Positions 48,601-56,253 of a stretch of DNA of 64,000 bases are shown one piece after another. This DNA is from Megalobrama amblycephala (taxonomy: Eukaryota; Chordata; Actinopteri; Cypriniformes; Xenocyprididae): NCBI RefSeq assembly GCF_018812025.1, contig NC_063065.1:32113715-32177714 (forward strand), in the 5' to 3' direction. Position 1 is the first letter of the stretch. Each line of letters starts with the position of its first letter. Below the pieces are notes generated by a model. It was not told the DNA's origin. It made no database searches and worked only from the letters and a program-made list of their open reading frames with translations. A program made the position numbers and the translations under genes.

Positions 48601-49290
48601 CACATGACCTTCTGTGACTTACTTTCTTTGTGGAGGCCGTCAATGATTGTCTCCTGGACCATTGCCAAGTCAGCAGTCTTCCCCATTAGTGTGGTTTCAA
48701 AGAACAAGAGATACCCGGAATTTATACTGTAGGGATGGTCATTTAATGAAACTCAAATGTAAATATTCTAATATTTTGAGATACTGGATTTTGGGCTTTC
48801 ATTAGCTGTACGCGCTAATGAACAAATAAAAAAAAAAAAAAAAAAAAAAAAAAACTTTTGAAATGTTTTACTTTACATGTAGGGAATCTAGTATAAATGA
48901 AAGTTTAATTTTTTAAAAATAATTTACAATAAAAACATTTTTTCACGATATTCTAATTATATGACCAGCACATGTATTCTCAGTTCAGTTTAGCATGCAT
49001 ACAAACCTGTCCTGTCAGGGAGAAATAAATTGCATATTTAACAATTATTTTTATGTTTGATTTTTACTGTATACATTTTCTTATGAACTTACCAGACAGG
49101 ATGATGTCCAAAGAAAACATGCCAGTAGTAATAAATATTCTCTTAACCTGCAGACTGAAAATATACAGAAATTATCAATTTCCAACTCCTTCAAAACATA
49201 AAACCACACATAATATGACAAATATAATCATGTTCATAAACTACCTGGTGGATTTGATGTCTTTGTGGATGGTATGACCATGGTATGACC
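36086..49290 (-). CDS. NXPE family member 3-like, copy B (complete coding exons)
   Basis: Exons on the minus strand: possible 5' exon ending at 49245; signal/anchor exon 49147-49093 ([10 protein letters not shown]); exon 2 46077-45721; exon 3 45464-45049; exon 4 44930-44860; exon 5 39621-39424; exon 6 37980-37640; exon 7 36283-36086 with the stop at 36086-36088. Phases join with no stop, giving about 545 residues, the usual NXPE length. Exons 2-3 form the neurexophilin-like domain; exons 5-7 form the PC-esterase domain with GDSTIRQW and the C-terminal NLHPG histidine. Exon 5 uses a GC donor (CAG|GCAAGT). The product should be a luminal or secreted glycoprotein; its substrate is unknown. The same arrangement in copies A and D supports the model. 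No in-frame ATG was found before the anchor exon, where a TAG closes the frame at about 49302, so the true start lies in an unseen exon or a different splice. Confidence 0.88.
36565..36985. repeat. Repeat block in copy B intron 6
   Basis: About 36570-36670 is a reversed relative of the 35752 repeat (GTTAGGGTTTGGTTTAGGGT). About 36830-36985 (CACGGAACAGGTGAGGACTA to CATGACTGTGACA) resembles the end of the solo LTR at 40680-40980. Neither has a gene. Confidence 0.45.
37102..37600. mobile_element. TTAA-type fold-back MITE in copy B intron 6
   Basis: TTAA (37098-37101) then AGGGAGAGTTCACTC, with right arm GACATGAGGATGAGTGAATG ending near TTGTTGAACTC. Inner arms GTTCCAAACCTG and CAGGTTTGGAA pair. 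Confidence 0.75.
38112..39109. mobile_element. TTAA-type fold-back MITE with two nested insertions (intron 5 of copy B)
   Basis: TTAA flanks on both sides (38108-38111 and 39110-39113), with arms AAGGTTAGTTCACAC and AAGTGAACTAACCCT. It contains a palindromic element at 38162-38592 and a copy of the 35752-type repeat at about 38850-39005. Confidence 0.85.
38162..38592. mobile_element. Nested palindromic element with (AT)n core
   Basis: TAGGGATGTGCAACGATTAA is mirrored by TTAATCGTTGCACATCCCTA, with pairing over about 100 bp and two (TA)n tracts (38334-38385, 38438-38485). A 5-bp CAAAC occurs on both sides (38157-38161, 38593-38597). The host MITE sequence resumes directly afterwards. Confidence 0.85.
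39915..40433. mobile_element. TTAA-flanked MITE (intron 4 of copy B)
   Basis: Ends AGGTGTTATAGAGGATGTTT and AAACATCCTCTATAACACCT, perfectly inverted, between TTAA at 39911-39914 and 40434-40437. 519 bp, no ORF. Confidence 0.92.
40680..40980 (-). mobile_element. Solo LTR with 5-bp target duplication
   Basis: The 301-bp unit starts TGTTACGGTTGGC and ends AGACTGTGACA (TG...CA) and is flanked by perfect AGGGG (40675-40679, 40981-40985). On the minus strand it begins TGTCACAGTCTG. It is what remains after recombination between two LTRs of a Gypsy-type element. Confidence 0.9.
41390..42160. other. Copy B intron 4, unclassified insertion sequence
   Basis: This lies in the roughly 4.1 kb absent from the matching intron of copy D. 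It contains short direct repeats (AACGCAATGAAAGCTCC-like and AACGCAATGAAAACGCC, about 50 bp apart) but no recognised ends or protein. Confidence 0.4.
42172..43300 (-). mobile_element. Fragment of non-autonomous LTR element with P/S/E-rich repeat frame
   Basis: The minus-strand frame 42618-42172 carries repeated SESVP and PEVLV words ([20 protein letters not shown] and a second copy nearby), like repeat-frame LTR elements elsewhere in the window. It is followed on the plus strand by TGTCACGGGAAATCACAG at about 42666, and CTTTTTATTGAGG, which resemble an LTR start. The right limit is uncertain. Confidence 0.45.
43813..44558. mobile_element. TTAA-flanked MITE with THAP-like remnant (intron 4 of copy B)
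   Basis: Ends AGGGGACCTATTATGC and CATAATAGGTCCCCT lie between TTAA at 43809-43812 and 44559-44562. Near 44140-44195 the plus strand reads [17 protein letters not shown], close to the C-terminal half of a THAP zinc finger. This supports derivation from a Kolobok-type transposon. There is no full transposase. Confidence 0.85.
44702..44735. repeat. (AAAC)n microsatellite
   Basis: Eight or so ACAA/AAAC units. A nearby (AAT)n tract is at 44951-44984. Confidence 0.9.
45544..45605. repeat. (AT)n microsatellite in copy B intron 2
   Basis: About 60 bp of TA dinucleotide. The same intron of copy D (8031-8245) has only a short AT-rich spot, so the tract expanded after duplication. Confidence 0.9.
46170..46377. 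repeat. Interspersed repeat, TTATTTTACAG type
   Basis: CACTTTATTTTACAGTCCTG to GTACTGTAAATAAAGTG, with the CCCCTAAACCTAACCTTAAC core shared with 35752 and 38850. Confidence 0.7.
46577..46783 (+). repeat. L2-type LINE/SINE tail
   Basis: Near-identical to 1908-2121, including AAAAAGCGCTATATAAATAA and GACTTGACTTG. Confidence 0.85.
46862..46911. repeat. (ATATT)n pentanucleotide microsatellite
   Basis: About ten units of TATAT-type pentamer. Confidence 0.9.
47422..48974 (-). mobile_element. Tc1/mariner-like transposon, third family, decayed
   Basis: The ends CAGGTGCTGGTCATATAATT and AATTATATGACCAGCACATG are inverted, with TA at 47420-47421 and 48975-48976. The 1.55-kb length is normal. The matching site in copy D (about 17040) is empty. 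Long T and A runs at 47551 and 48828 sit in mirrored positions of the extended inverted ends. Confidence 0.9.
47880..48760 (-). pseudogene. Tc1/mariner transposase pseudogene (third family)
   Basis: The minus strand contains [20 protein letters not shown] (second catalytic D in QQD) at about 48035-47990, then after a frame change [19 protein letters not shown]. The equivalent of the PANSPDLNP motif therefore survives only in part. The N-terminal half, to about 48760, lies in short frames without an intact domain. Multiple frameshifts and stops make it inactive. Confidence 0.75.
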
Positions 49291-49794
49291 TAAGTCTGTT
49301 CTCCTAGAATAATTTTACGTCCACTTGTGAGTGAAATACATTCACATGACTTCAAACAAATGTCCTGTTAAACTGCCACAGTGCTCTGAAAATGAGGTGG
49401 TCCCACAAATTACATGACACTCAGTTGAAAGAACACTATAATGTTTAGGCACTTTGTTTGATTTGATCACCATTAGATGCTAACTTCTTTTCAAATAGTG
49501 AAGATATTCTGGCTATGGGAACAACAAAATTCAGTAATTATTTTTTTCCTGTTTAGTCAAAAACAACTACAATAACAACAAAAACCCCTTAAACTTACAG
49601 ATGAGAAGATATTTGGAAACTGTCAGCACACAGGGAAATATGATCCAGGATGTAGGTGATAATAATTAACCAAGATATTCAAACTGGTTTGTTTCATTAG
49701 AGGCAACTGCAAAAGTCTCATTGTCTTGTGTTTCTTCTATGAGAAGATATAAGAAGAAAAATACAAAATGTCTGTATTAGGGTTAAATCCTACA

Positions 49795-50118
49795 GAAACT
49801 GCTGATTTTTATTCAAGATCAATCTGCATTTCTTAAATAATGACCGGTGGATTATTTAACATTTCAATAGGAATACATTTTTTCTAAGTAATTTATTCCT
49901 GTGATCAAAGCTGAATTTTCAGCATCATTACTCCAGTCTTCAGTGTCACATGATCCTTTAGAAATCATTCTAATATGATGATTTGCTGCTCAAGAAACAT
50001 TTCTTATTAGTATCAATGTTGAAAACAGTTGTGTACTTTTTTTTTTAGGATTCCTTGATGAATAGAAAGTTCAAAAGAACAGCATTTCTCTGAAATACAA
50101 AGCTTTTGTAACATTATA
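49795..50118 (-). mobile_element. Partial reversed copy of the 50119 MITE
   Basis: It contains the reverse complement of several blocks of the next element, including AGCTGAATTTTCAGCATCAT and GAAAGTTCAAAAGAACAGCA. The two copies together form a large imperfect inverted repeat. Confidence 0.75.
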
Positions 50119-50570
50119 CACTACCGTTCAAAAGTTTGGGGTCATTAAGAATGTTTTTTTTTTTTTTTTTAAAGAAATTAATACTTTTATTCAGCAAGGA
50201 TGCATTAAATCGATCAAAAGTGACAGTAAAGACATTTATAATGTTACAAAATAAACGCTGTTCTTTTGAACTTTCTATTCATCAAAGAATCCTGAAAAAA
50301 TATATTGTACTCAAATATTTTGTACAATTGTACACAACAAATGTTTCTTGAGCAGCAAATCATCATATTAGAATGATTTCTGAAGGATCATGTGACACTG
50401 AAGACTGGAGGAATGATGCTGAAAATTCAGCTTTGCCAACACAAGAATAAATTACATTTTAAAATATTTTAAAATAGAATAAAACAAAAAATGCAGCCTT
50501 GGTGAACAGACAAAACTTCTTTTAAAATCATTAGAAATCTTACCGATCCCAAACTTTTGAATAGTAGTGT
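50119..50570 (+). mobile_element. TIR MITE with TA target
   Basis: CACTACCGTTCAAAAGTTTG is mirrored by CAAACTTTTGAATAGTAGTG, and TA precedes the left end. Interior words such as CAGCAAGGATGCATTAAAT are typical of a very abundant cyprinid repeat. Confidence 0.85.
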
Positions 50571-51299
50571 GTATATACACGTCACAATCTCAATTTACGT
50601 TTCATACTGACTTTAAAAGTTTATATTTTGTTGGTTTCAATAATCAAATTAAATGAGGAAAAATACCTGACGTGTTACGGAGGGACTGCAACGAGAGGCG
50701 TGCGGATCCATATGCAAAGCTTTATTCCAAAACAGTTAAAAACAGGCAAGGGTCTGACAATGGCATGCAGGTATTTGAGGGCAAGACAGAAGAGTAATCC
50801 AGGGACAAGCGTTGTCATTCTGTGGCAAACAATATCCAGGAGGGCTAGGCTAAAGGATAATCCAGGGAAAACAGGCAATAGTCCAAGAGAGGTGCAAACA
50901 GAGTCCAAAGGGCAAGATGAGAGAGAAGTCCATAATCAGGAAATCAGGTAATCAGGAAACAGGCAATCAGAAAACAAGATGGGACTAGACTTTGACTAGA
51001 AATAAAAACTCAAACAAGGACTGGGAACTGGCTCTGTAAAGTAGCTACGCTAAACAGCATAAACGCTAAACAATACTCGGCCGTGACAGAGAGAAAGTCC
51101 ATGGCTTATGTAGGGTTTGTGATTGGCTACAGTCGTGTGTAATCAGTGCAATGGATGATGGGAAATGTAGTCCAGGGTGAAGTGCAACAGTTAGTGTAGT
51201 GCAAGAGTCCATGCTAAACAAAAGACACATAACTGGGATCATGACATAGCCCCCCTTCAAAGGAACGGCTTCCAGACCAGACACTCCTAAATACCAAAA

Positions 51300-51640
51300 G
51301 TCCAGGAGGGAGGCGGACCAGGGGGCGGAATGGAGGGCCAGGTCCCTGGAGAAGGCGGCGGCCTGGAGACTGAGGCAGGGCAGATGGCCAGAGTGGAGTG
51401 GGCTGGACAGATGGCCAGGGCGGAACAGGCTGGACATGCGGCCTTGCAGACGGGCTTAATGATCCCCATGGCAGAGCAGATGACGACCACAGCAGTGCAG
51501 ACGGGCTTGAAGACCCCCACGGCAGAGCAGATGACCACCACAGCAGTGCAGACGGGCTTGAAGATCCCCAAGGCAGAATAAATGGAGCAGAAGACCCCCA
51601 GGCCAGAGCAGACGGAGCAGGAGACCACCACGAAAACTTA
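51300..51640. repeat. Internal tandem repeat of the LTR element
   Basis: Imperfect units of GCAGTGCAGACGGGCTTGAA and GAGCAGATGACCACCACAGC, about 66 bp per unit. Both strands are open by composition. Likely part of the same repeat-rich interior. Confidence 0.65.
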
Positions 51641-52284
51641 GTTAAGAGAGACAGGCAGTGCATTGACAGCATCAGAGATCAAGGCAGGGAACACAGAAAG
51701 TTCATCAGTGATCTCCCTGGTGACTACCGAATGGGCAGACAGTTCATAAACCGGCTTACTGACTGAAAACGGACAGGCGGACAGTTCCAAATCTGGCTTA
51801 TTGACTGAAACTGGACAAGGCAGTTCATAAACCATTTCACAGACTAAAGCTAGACAGGAAGTCAGTTCACAAACAGATTCATGAATTGAGTTGGGATAGA
51901 CTGACAGAATCAAAATTGGGTGTGTTAACTGAAAATGGACTGACAGATTGTTCAAAATTAGACATATTACTTGAAATTAGTGGACAGACAGATAATTCAG
52001 GAACAGATTCATGGGTTGACACTATATGGACAGGCCGTTCATTATTTAACTTTTTGACTGAGACTGGCAAGACACATAGTTCAGAATTAGACACACTTGG
52101 AGTAATAGAGCTAGTAGAAAGTTTCTGAATGGTCTCGATGACAGTGACAGGGGTAACAGGAAAGACATGGAGTGCATTTATAATTTCTGTGCTCAGGACA
52201 GGCAGGTTTAAGGGTTCAAAGGCAGATCTTTGGGCTGTAACAGACAGTTCACAATCAACCCCCATGGCTGGTTCAGGACAAAAG

Positions 52285-53379
52285 TTAATGGACAGGCCAG
52301 GCAGAGAGTTCACAGACAGCCTCCACAGCCGTGACAGGACGAGAAGAGAGTTCACAGATGGCCTCCATAGCCGTGACAGGTTCTGCAGCATATGCCGCCA
52401 CCTCTAGGGAAATTGCAGTGGGTGCCGCTACTATCGGACGTTCTGCAGCATAAGCTGCCACATCTGGAGATTCAGCGGTGGAGTACGCGGCCCAGAAACA
52501 CCATAAAGCAACCCCCATTATGGGGAGTGCTGCGGACAGGGGAATCAGTTCAGGAGCAGAAGGGCTAGAGTGAGCTGATTTGGGGACACCAGTGACGCGT
52601 GCAGACACCAGCAGTGTATCCCTCAAACTGGATGCCAGACTGGGATGCCGAAGGACTGACTTCAAAGATCTGGGTGCAACAGACAGGACATGACAAGACT
52701 CTGGATGATCAGCTGTGACGGGACATGACTCTGGAAGATCTCCTGAACCGGGACAACGCTCTGGATCATAGGAGTCATGGTGATGCTCTAGAAGATCAGA
52801 CAAGACATAACGAGGCCCTAATAGATCATCTGAGATGTGATGGCTCTGGAAGATCTGCTGAGATATGACAGGGCTCTGGAAGATCTGCTGAGACGTGACG
52901 AGGCTCTGGAAGATCTGCTGAGAGATGTGACAAGGCTCTGGAAAATCTGCTGAGACGTGACGAGGCTCTGGAAGATCTGCTGAAGTGTGACGAGGCTCTG
53001 GAAAATCTGCTGAGACGTGACGAGGCTCTGGAAGATCTGCTGAAGCGTGACGAGGCTCTGGAAGACCTGCTGAGATGTGACGAAATTCTCGAAGTGCAGC
53101 TGTGACTTGACTTGACTCATGACGATCAGCTGTGACTTGACTTGATTCATGAAGATCAGCTGTGACTTGACATGACTCAGGAATGGCAGCTGTGACATGA
53201 CGGGGCATTATCATCACCATCATTTTGCGAACGGGCTCCGCTGTTGACGCCATTATGTAAGCACGCTCTGGTGCGGCAGCCATTACTGGCCCGAACGTGA
53301 TATCGCGTTCCTCCTCCGCGACACCCACAGTGAATAGAAAGGCAACAGACAACAAAGCAAAATCCAAAAAACAACTCAA
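52285..53379 (-). CDS. Repeat-rich ORF of the LTR element, function unknown
   Basis: A 364-residue open frame on the minus strand. It starts [20 protein letters not shown], a hydrophobic stretch like a signal peptide, then EEERD. From about residue 60 it is built of 10-residue units such as [10 protein letters not shown] and [10 protein letters not shown], encoded by a roughly 30-bp tandem repeat (about 52840-53160). Further on, the same DNA repeat is read in another frame ([10 protein letters not shown]), which shows that indels within the array keep the frame open. The remainder is Ala/Glu/Ser-rich (52285-52560). No enzyme domain is recognised. It lies downstream of the gag-like piece inside the LTR element, so it is probably an element-encoded or accidental frame rather than a host gene. 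Origin of the frame is unknown. Confidence 0.5.
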   Translation of the reverse strand: MSCFLDFALLSVAFLFTVGVAEEERDITFGPVMAAAPERAYIMASTAEPVRKMMVMIMPRHVTAAIPESCQVTADLHESSQVTADRHESSQVTAALREFRHISAGLPEPRHASADLPEPRHVSADFPEPRHTSADLPEPRHVSADFPEPCHISQQIFQSLVTSQQIFQSPVISQQIFQSHHISDDLLGPRYVLSDLLEHHHDSYDPERCPGSGDLPESCPVTADHPESCHVLSVAPRSLKSVLRHPSLASSLRDTLLVSARVTGVPKSAHSSPSAPELIPLSAALPIMGVALWCFWAAYSTAESPDVAAYAAERPIVAAPTAISLEVAAYAAEPVTAMEAICELSSRPVTAVEAVCELSAWPVH

Positions 53380-53434
53380 TGATGAACGCGGACCCTCATG
53401 TCTAAGCTCAGATTGTAGAGGTTGATTAATGCCA

Positions 53435-53734
53435 TCACAAAAAAAAGTCTATCAAGAGACAGTCTGTTAGATCAGTAAAGTTTGCAATGGCTAAAAATTT
53501 GCGAACATAATTCTCCAGTGATTGCGGACCTTGTCTAAGGGCTAACAAAATTCTTGCCATGTCCATACCTGGCCAGTGTTCCTCGGAAAAGCTGCTGGAT
53601 CCTTGTATGGCCGAGTCTTCTGTTATGAAGGGACTGCAATGAGAGGCGTGCGGATCCATATGCAAAGCTTTATTCCAAAACATAGTTAAAAACAGGCAAG
53701 GGTCTGACAATGGCATACAGGTATTTGAGGGCAA
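53435..53734 (-). pseudogene. Gag-like fragment of the LTR element
   Basis: The frame begins in the 5' LTR (MDPHASHCSPF from about 53659) and runs into internal sequence with LRQGPQSLENYVRKFLAIAN, a capsid/gag-like helical motif seen in fish Gypsy gag proteins. It stops at 53435 after about 75 codons; the remainder of gag and all of pol are missing. Confidence 0.7.
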
Positions 53735-54425
53735 GACAGAAGACTAATCCAGGGACAAGTGTGGTTATTCTGTGGCAAACAATATCCAGGAGGGCTAGGC
53801 TAAAGGATAATCCAGGGAAAACAGACAATAGTCCAAGAGAAGTGCAAACAGAGTCCAAACGGCAAGGCGAGAGAAAAGTCCAAGACAGGCAGGTAATCAG
53901 GAAACAGGCAATGAGAAAACAAGATGGAACTAGACTGTGACTAGAACTAAAAACTCAAAGAAGGATTGGGAAATGGCTCCGTAAAGTAGCTACGCTAAAC
54001 AGCAGTTACATATCCTCATGTTAGTTCATTTGATTGACCTGTGTCTAATTATCCCATCACCTTGTTAAGTTCCCTTTGTTTGCTACACGTTTTTAAACCC
54101 TGTGTTCATCCTCATTCCTCATCCGTTCTCGTCCTTGTATGGTTGTGTTATTCCTACGTGTTATCATTAAAGCCTGTATTCATCTACTCTCCTTTGTTTC
54201 GCCTGGTGTTTGCTACCATCTGTGACAATAGCAGAAACGCTAAACAATACTCGGCCGTGACAGAGAGAAAGTGCATGGCTTATGTATGTGTGTGTGATTG
54301 GCTATAGCCGTGTGTGTGTAATCAGTGCAATGGATGATGGGAAATGTAGTCCGGGGTGAAGTGCAACAGTTAGTGTGGTGCAAGAGTCCATACAAAACAA
54401 AAGACACAGAACTGGGATCATGACA

Positions 54426-54650
54426 AGTTGATTTTTCTTGGTTTAATTTTATACATCTCAAGCCCCAACAATTTTAACAGGGGTTTGTAGATTTTAGCTA
54501 CAGTATAAAGATCCCTTCTTCTATGGGATTTTTTTTTTCTCCATAAATTTTATCATTTACCTGTTGTGTTCTGGAAACAGAAGTGATGTAAGGATGTGAG
54601 TGAAAACATAAGAAGTAAACAGATTGGATAAAGTTCGCTACCCCGTCTCA
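54426..54650 (-). promoter_or_regulatory. Duplicated 5' flank of NXPE copy B (candidate promoter region)
   Basis: TTCTTGGTTTAATTTTATAC and AACATAAGAAGTAAACAGA align with 29990-30320 upstream of copy D. The LTR element separates this part from the exons of copy B. A promoter role is inferred from conservation only. Confidence 0.35.
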
Positions 54651-55033
54651 TCTGCTTTGGTAATGTCTAATAACTCCTGACATATACCACAAATTGGTGA
54701 TGAGAATTAGGTGCTCTTTTTCCGCTATCGTTGGTCATGAAGATGGCTGTTAACGTGCCTTTCCCGAGTTTTTTCCTGCCTTGCCATTTTAAGCCTGCTA
54801 TGACATTCAGCACATGGCTGCGGATCTTTGAAAATTAGTTATTGATGCTACAGGAAATGCCTGGCCGGACGAAAGAGGGAGAGCTATACTGCTTCACTAC
54901 AGAGGGACAACAGATTTTCTACTCATTGCCTAACAAAGGTACGACATATAAGGATGCAGAAACCTGTGCCTGCTTCTCCTGTGCCTTTCAGTACACTCTT
55001 GCTGAGTCAACTGAGTTTGGATGTGCTAAAAAA

Positions 55034-55190
55034 TTTACTCCCCTGAATTTAAGAGGTGCTCTAGTGACTGACACTAGAGTGGCTTTTAGTCTCCTTGTTA
55101 GAGCACCTGCCTCCCATGCGGACGGGCCCAGGTTCGTATCCCACTTAGAGCGGGTGGTGTGAACTGGAGGGGCTATATTGGTGCCATGAC
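55034..55190 (+). repeat. tRNA-like repeat unit 1
   Basis: Contains TTGTTAGAGCACCTGCCTCC and GGTTCGTATCCCACTT, resembling A and B boxes of a tRNA-Gly(CCC)-like gene, followed by a GC-rich tail. The stems pair poorly, so it is a tRNA-derived repeat rather than a working tRNA. Confidence 0.55.
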
Positions 55191-55256
55191 CTGGATTGGA
55201 GTGAGGTTTAGGGGGGTGAGTGCATTGGACGTACAGGTCGGTAAGAGCCTGTATGT

Positions 55257-55415
55257 GTAAACCTCACTCCCCTGATCTCAAGGGCCGCTCTGGTGACCGA
55301 CACCAGAAACTGCAGTCTTTAGTTTCCTTGTTAGAGCACCCACCTCCCATGCGGGAGGGCCTGGTTCGAGTCCCGCTTAGAGTGGGCGGTTCGAATTGGA
55401 GGGGCTACATGTAAA
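55257..55415 (+). repeat. tRNA-like repeat unit 2
   Basis: Second copy of the 55034 unit. The B box GGTTCGAGTCC is a perfect match to the tRNA consensus, and CTCCCAT between CCCAC and GCGGG fits an anticodon loop with CCC (Gly). The acceptor and T stems are imperfect, which argues against a functional tRNA. Confidence 0.6.
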
Positions 55416-55625
55416 GCTGGATGAAACAGTCACAGCTGTGCGCCAAAAACTGAGTATAGTTACTGATAATGGTGTTCAGTTTACATCTGCTGCTTTCTCT
55501 GCTTTTCTGGAAGGAAGGAACATTCGTCACCATCATTCATCTCTACTATCCAGTAGCTAATGGTGCTGTAGAGAGGTTCAACCGTGTGCTGTTTTCACTG
55601 CTATAAAGGCTCTTTAACCCTTTCA

Positions 55626-56100
55626 TGCATGAATTATGATAACCTCAGTCAGGAATTTTTCCTATGCGTTTTCATTGCTATTAGGGCATGAAAAACAAGA
55701 TTTGTAATGTAAATTTTAGATAATACAGTAACAACACAGCAGTATTGTGTGTATTTAACGAACCGATCAATTAAATTATATAAAATCATGTGAAAACAAT
55801 AAAATATATACTGTTATAGTTGAACCCAAACCCGGAATCCATCGCTGTAAAGATGTATCATTCTTGCTATCATAAGCCAAGACAGCTTTGCAAGACCTAT
55901 ACTGCATGTAGCCACTGAGCTATTTATTGGTTGAATGACAAGATTATATCGTACAACGTTTAAATAGACAGAAACATCATAGTAAGTAGTAGAAAAGATG
56001 CACAGAGGCCATTTGACATACCATCGCGCTTAATTTCATTCATATAGTTTGCACTCAGTCATGTATAATATCGTACAACGTTTTAAACATTTAAACACAC
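55626..56100. other. Intergenic, nothing recognised
   Basis: AT-rich. The words ATATCGTACAACGTTTAAA occur twice (about 55947 and 56070). No gene. Confidence 0.5.
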
Positions 56101-56253
56101 GTACACCGATCAGGCATAACATTATGAGCACTGACAGGTCAAGTGAATAACACTGATGATCTCTTCATCACGGCACCTGTTAGTGGGTGGGATATATTAG
56201 GCAGCAAGTGAACATTTTGTCCTCAAACTTGATGTGTTAGAAGCAGGAAAAAT

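Larger units (their letters stand above)
50673..54425 (-). mobile_element. Non-autonomous LTR retrotransposon with repeat ORF
   Basis: Direct LTRs lie at 50673-51246 and 53621-54425. On the minus strand each begins TGTCATGATCCC, and they end TCCGTAACA (left) or TTCATAACA (right). The right LTR has a roughly 230-bp insertion at about 54004-54234 that looks like an LTR fragment of another element. The 2.37-kb interior has a short gag-like piece and a long repeat frame but no protease, RT or integrase, so it must rely on another element's enzymes. It sits in the 5' flank of NXPE copy B; the same flank of copy D (about 29965) lacks it. No clear target duplication. Confidence 0.88.
54720..55625 (+). 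pseudogene. Gypsy remnant: gag start and integrase core, with inserted tRNA-like units
   Basis: The plus strand at about 54775-54960 encodes a gag piece (FKPAMTFSTWLRIFEN, then a stop and shifted EGQQIFYSLPNKGTT). At 55445-55600 it encodes part of an integrase core (SIVTDNGVQFTSAAF and, after a frameshift, YYPVANGAVERFNRV, which carries the catalytic E). Protease, RT and most of integrase are missing between them. This is a heavily deleted element of a different Gypsy family from the one at 17816. Confidence 0.75.

Noticed and set aside
36086..49290. DxxH acid-histidine motif of PC-esterases in NXPE exon 7
   Set aside because: The visible C-terminal motif is ENLH/ENIH, not DxxH, so the catalytic acid cannot be assigned from sequence alone; only the GDS nucleophile motif is claimed.
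55310..55385. Functional tRNA-Gly gene
   Set aside because: Acceptor and T stems do not pair well and the unit is duplicated with non-tRNA flanks; called a tRNA-like repeat instead.
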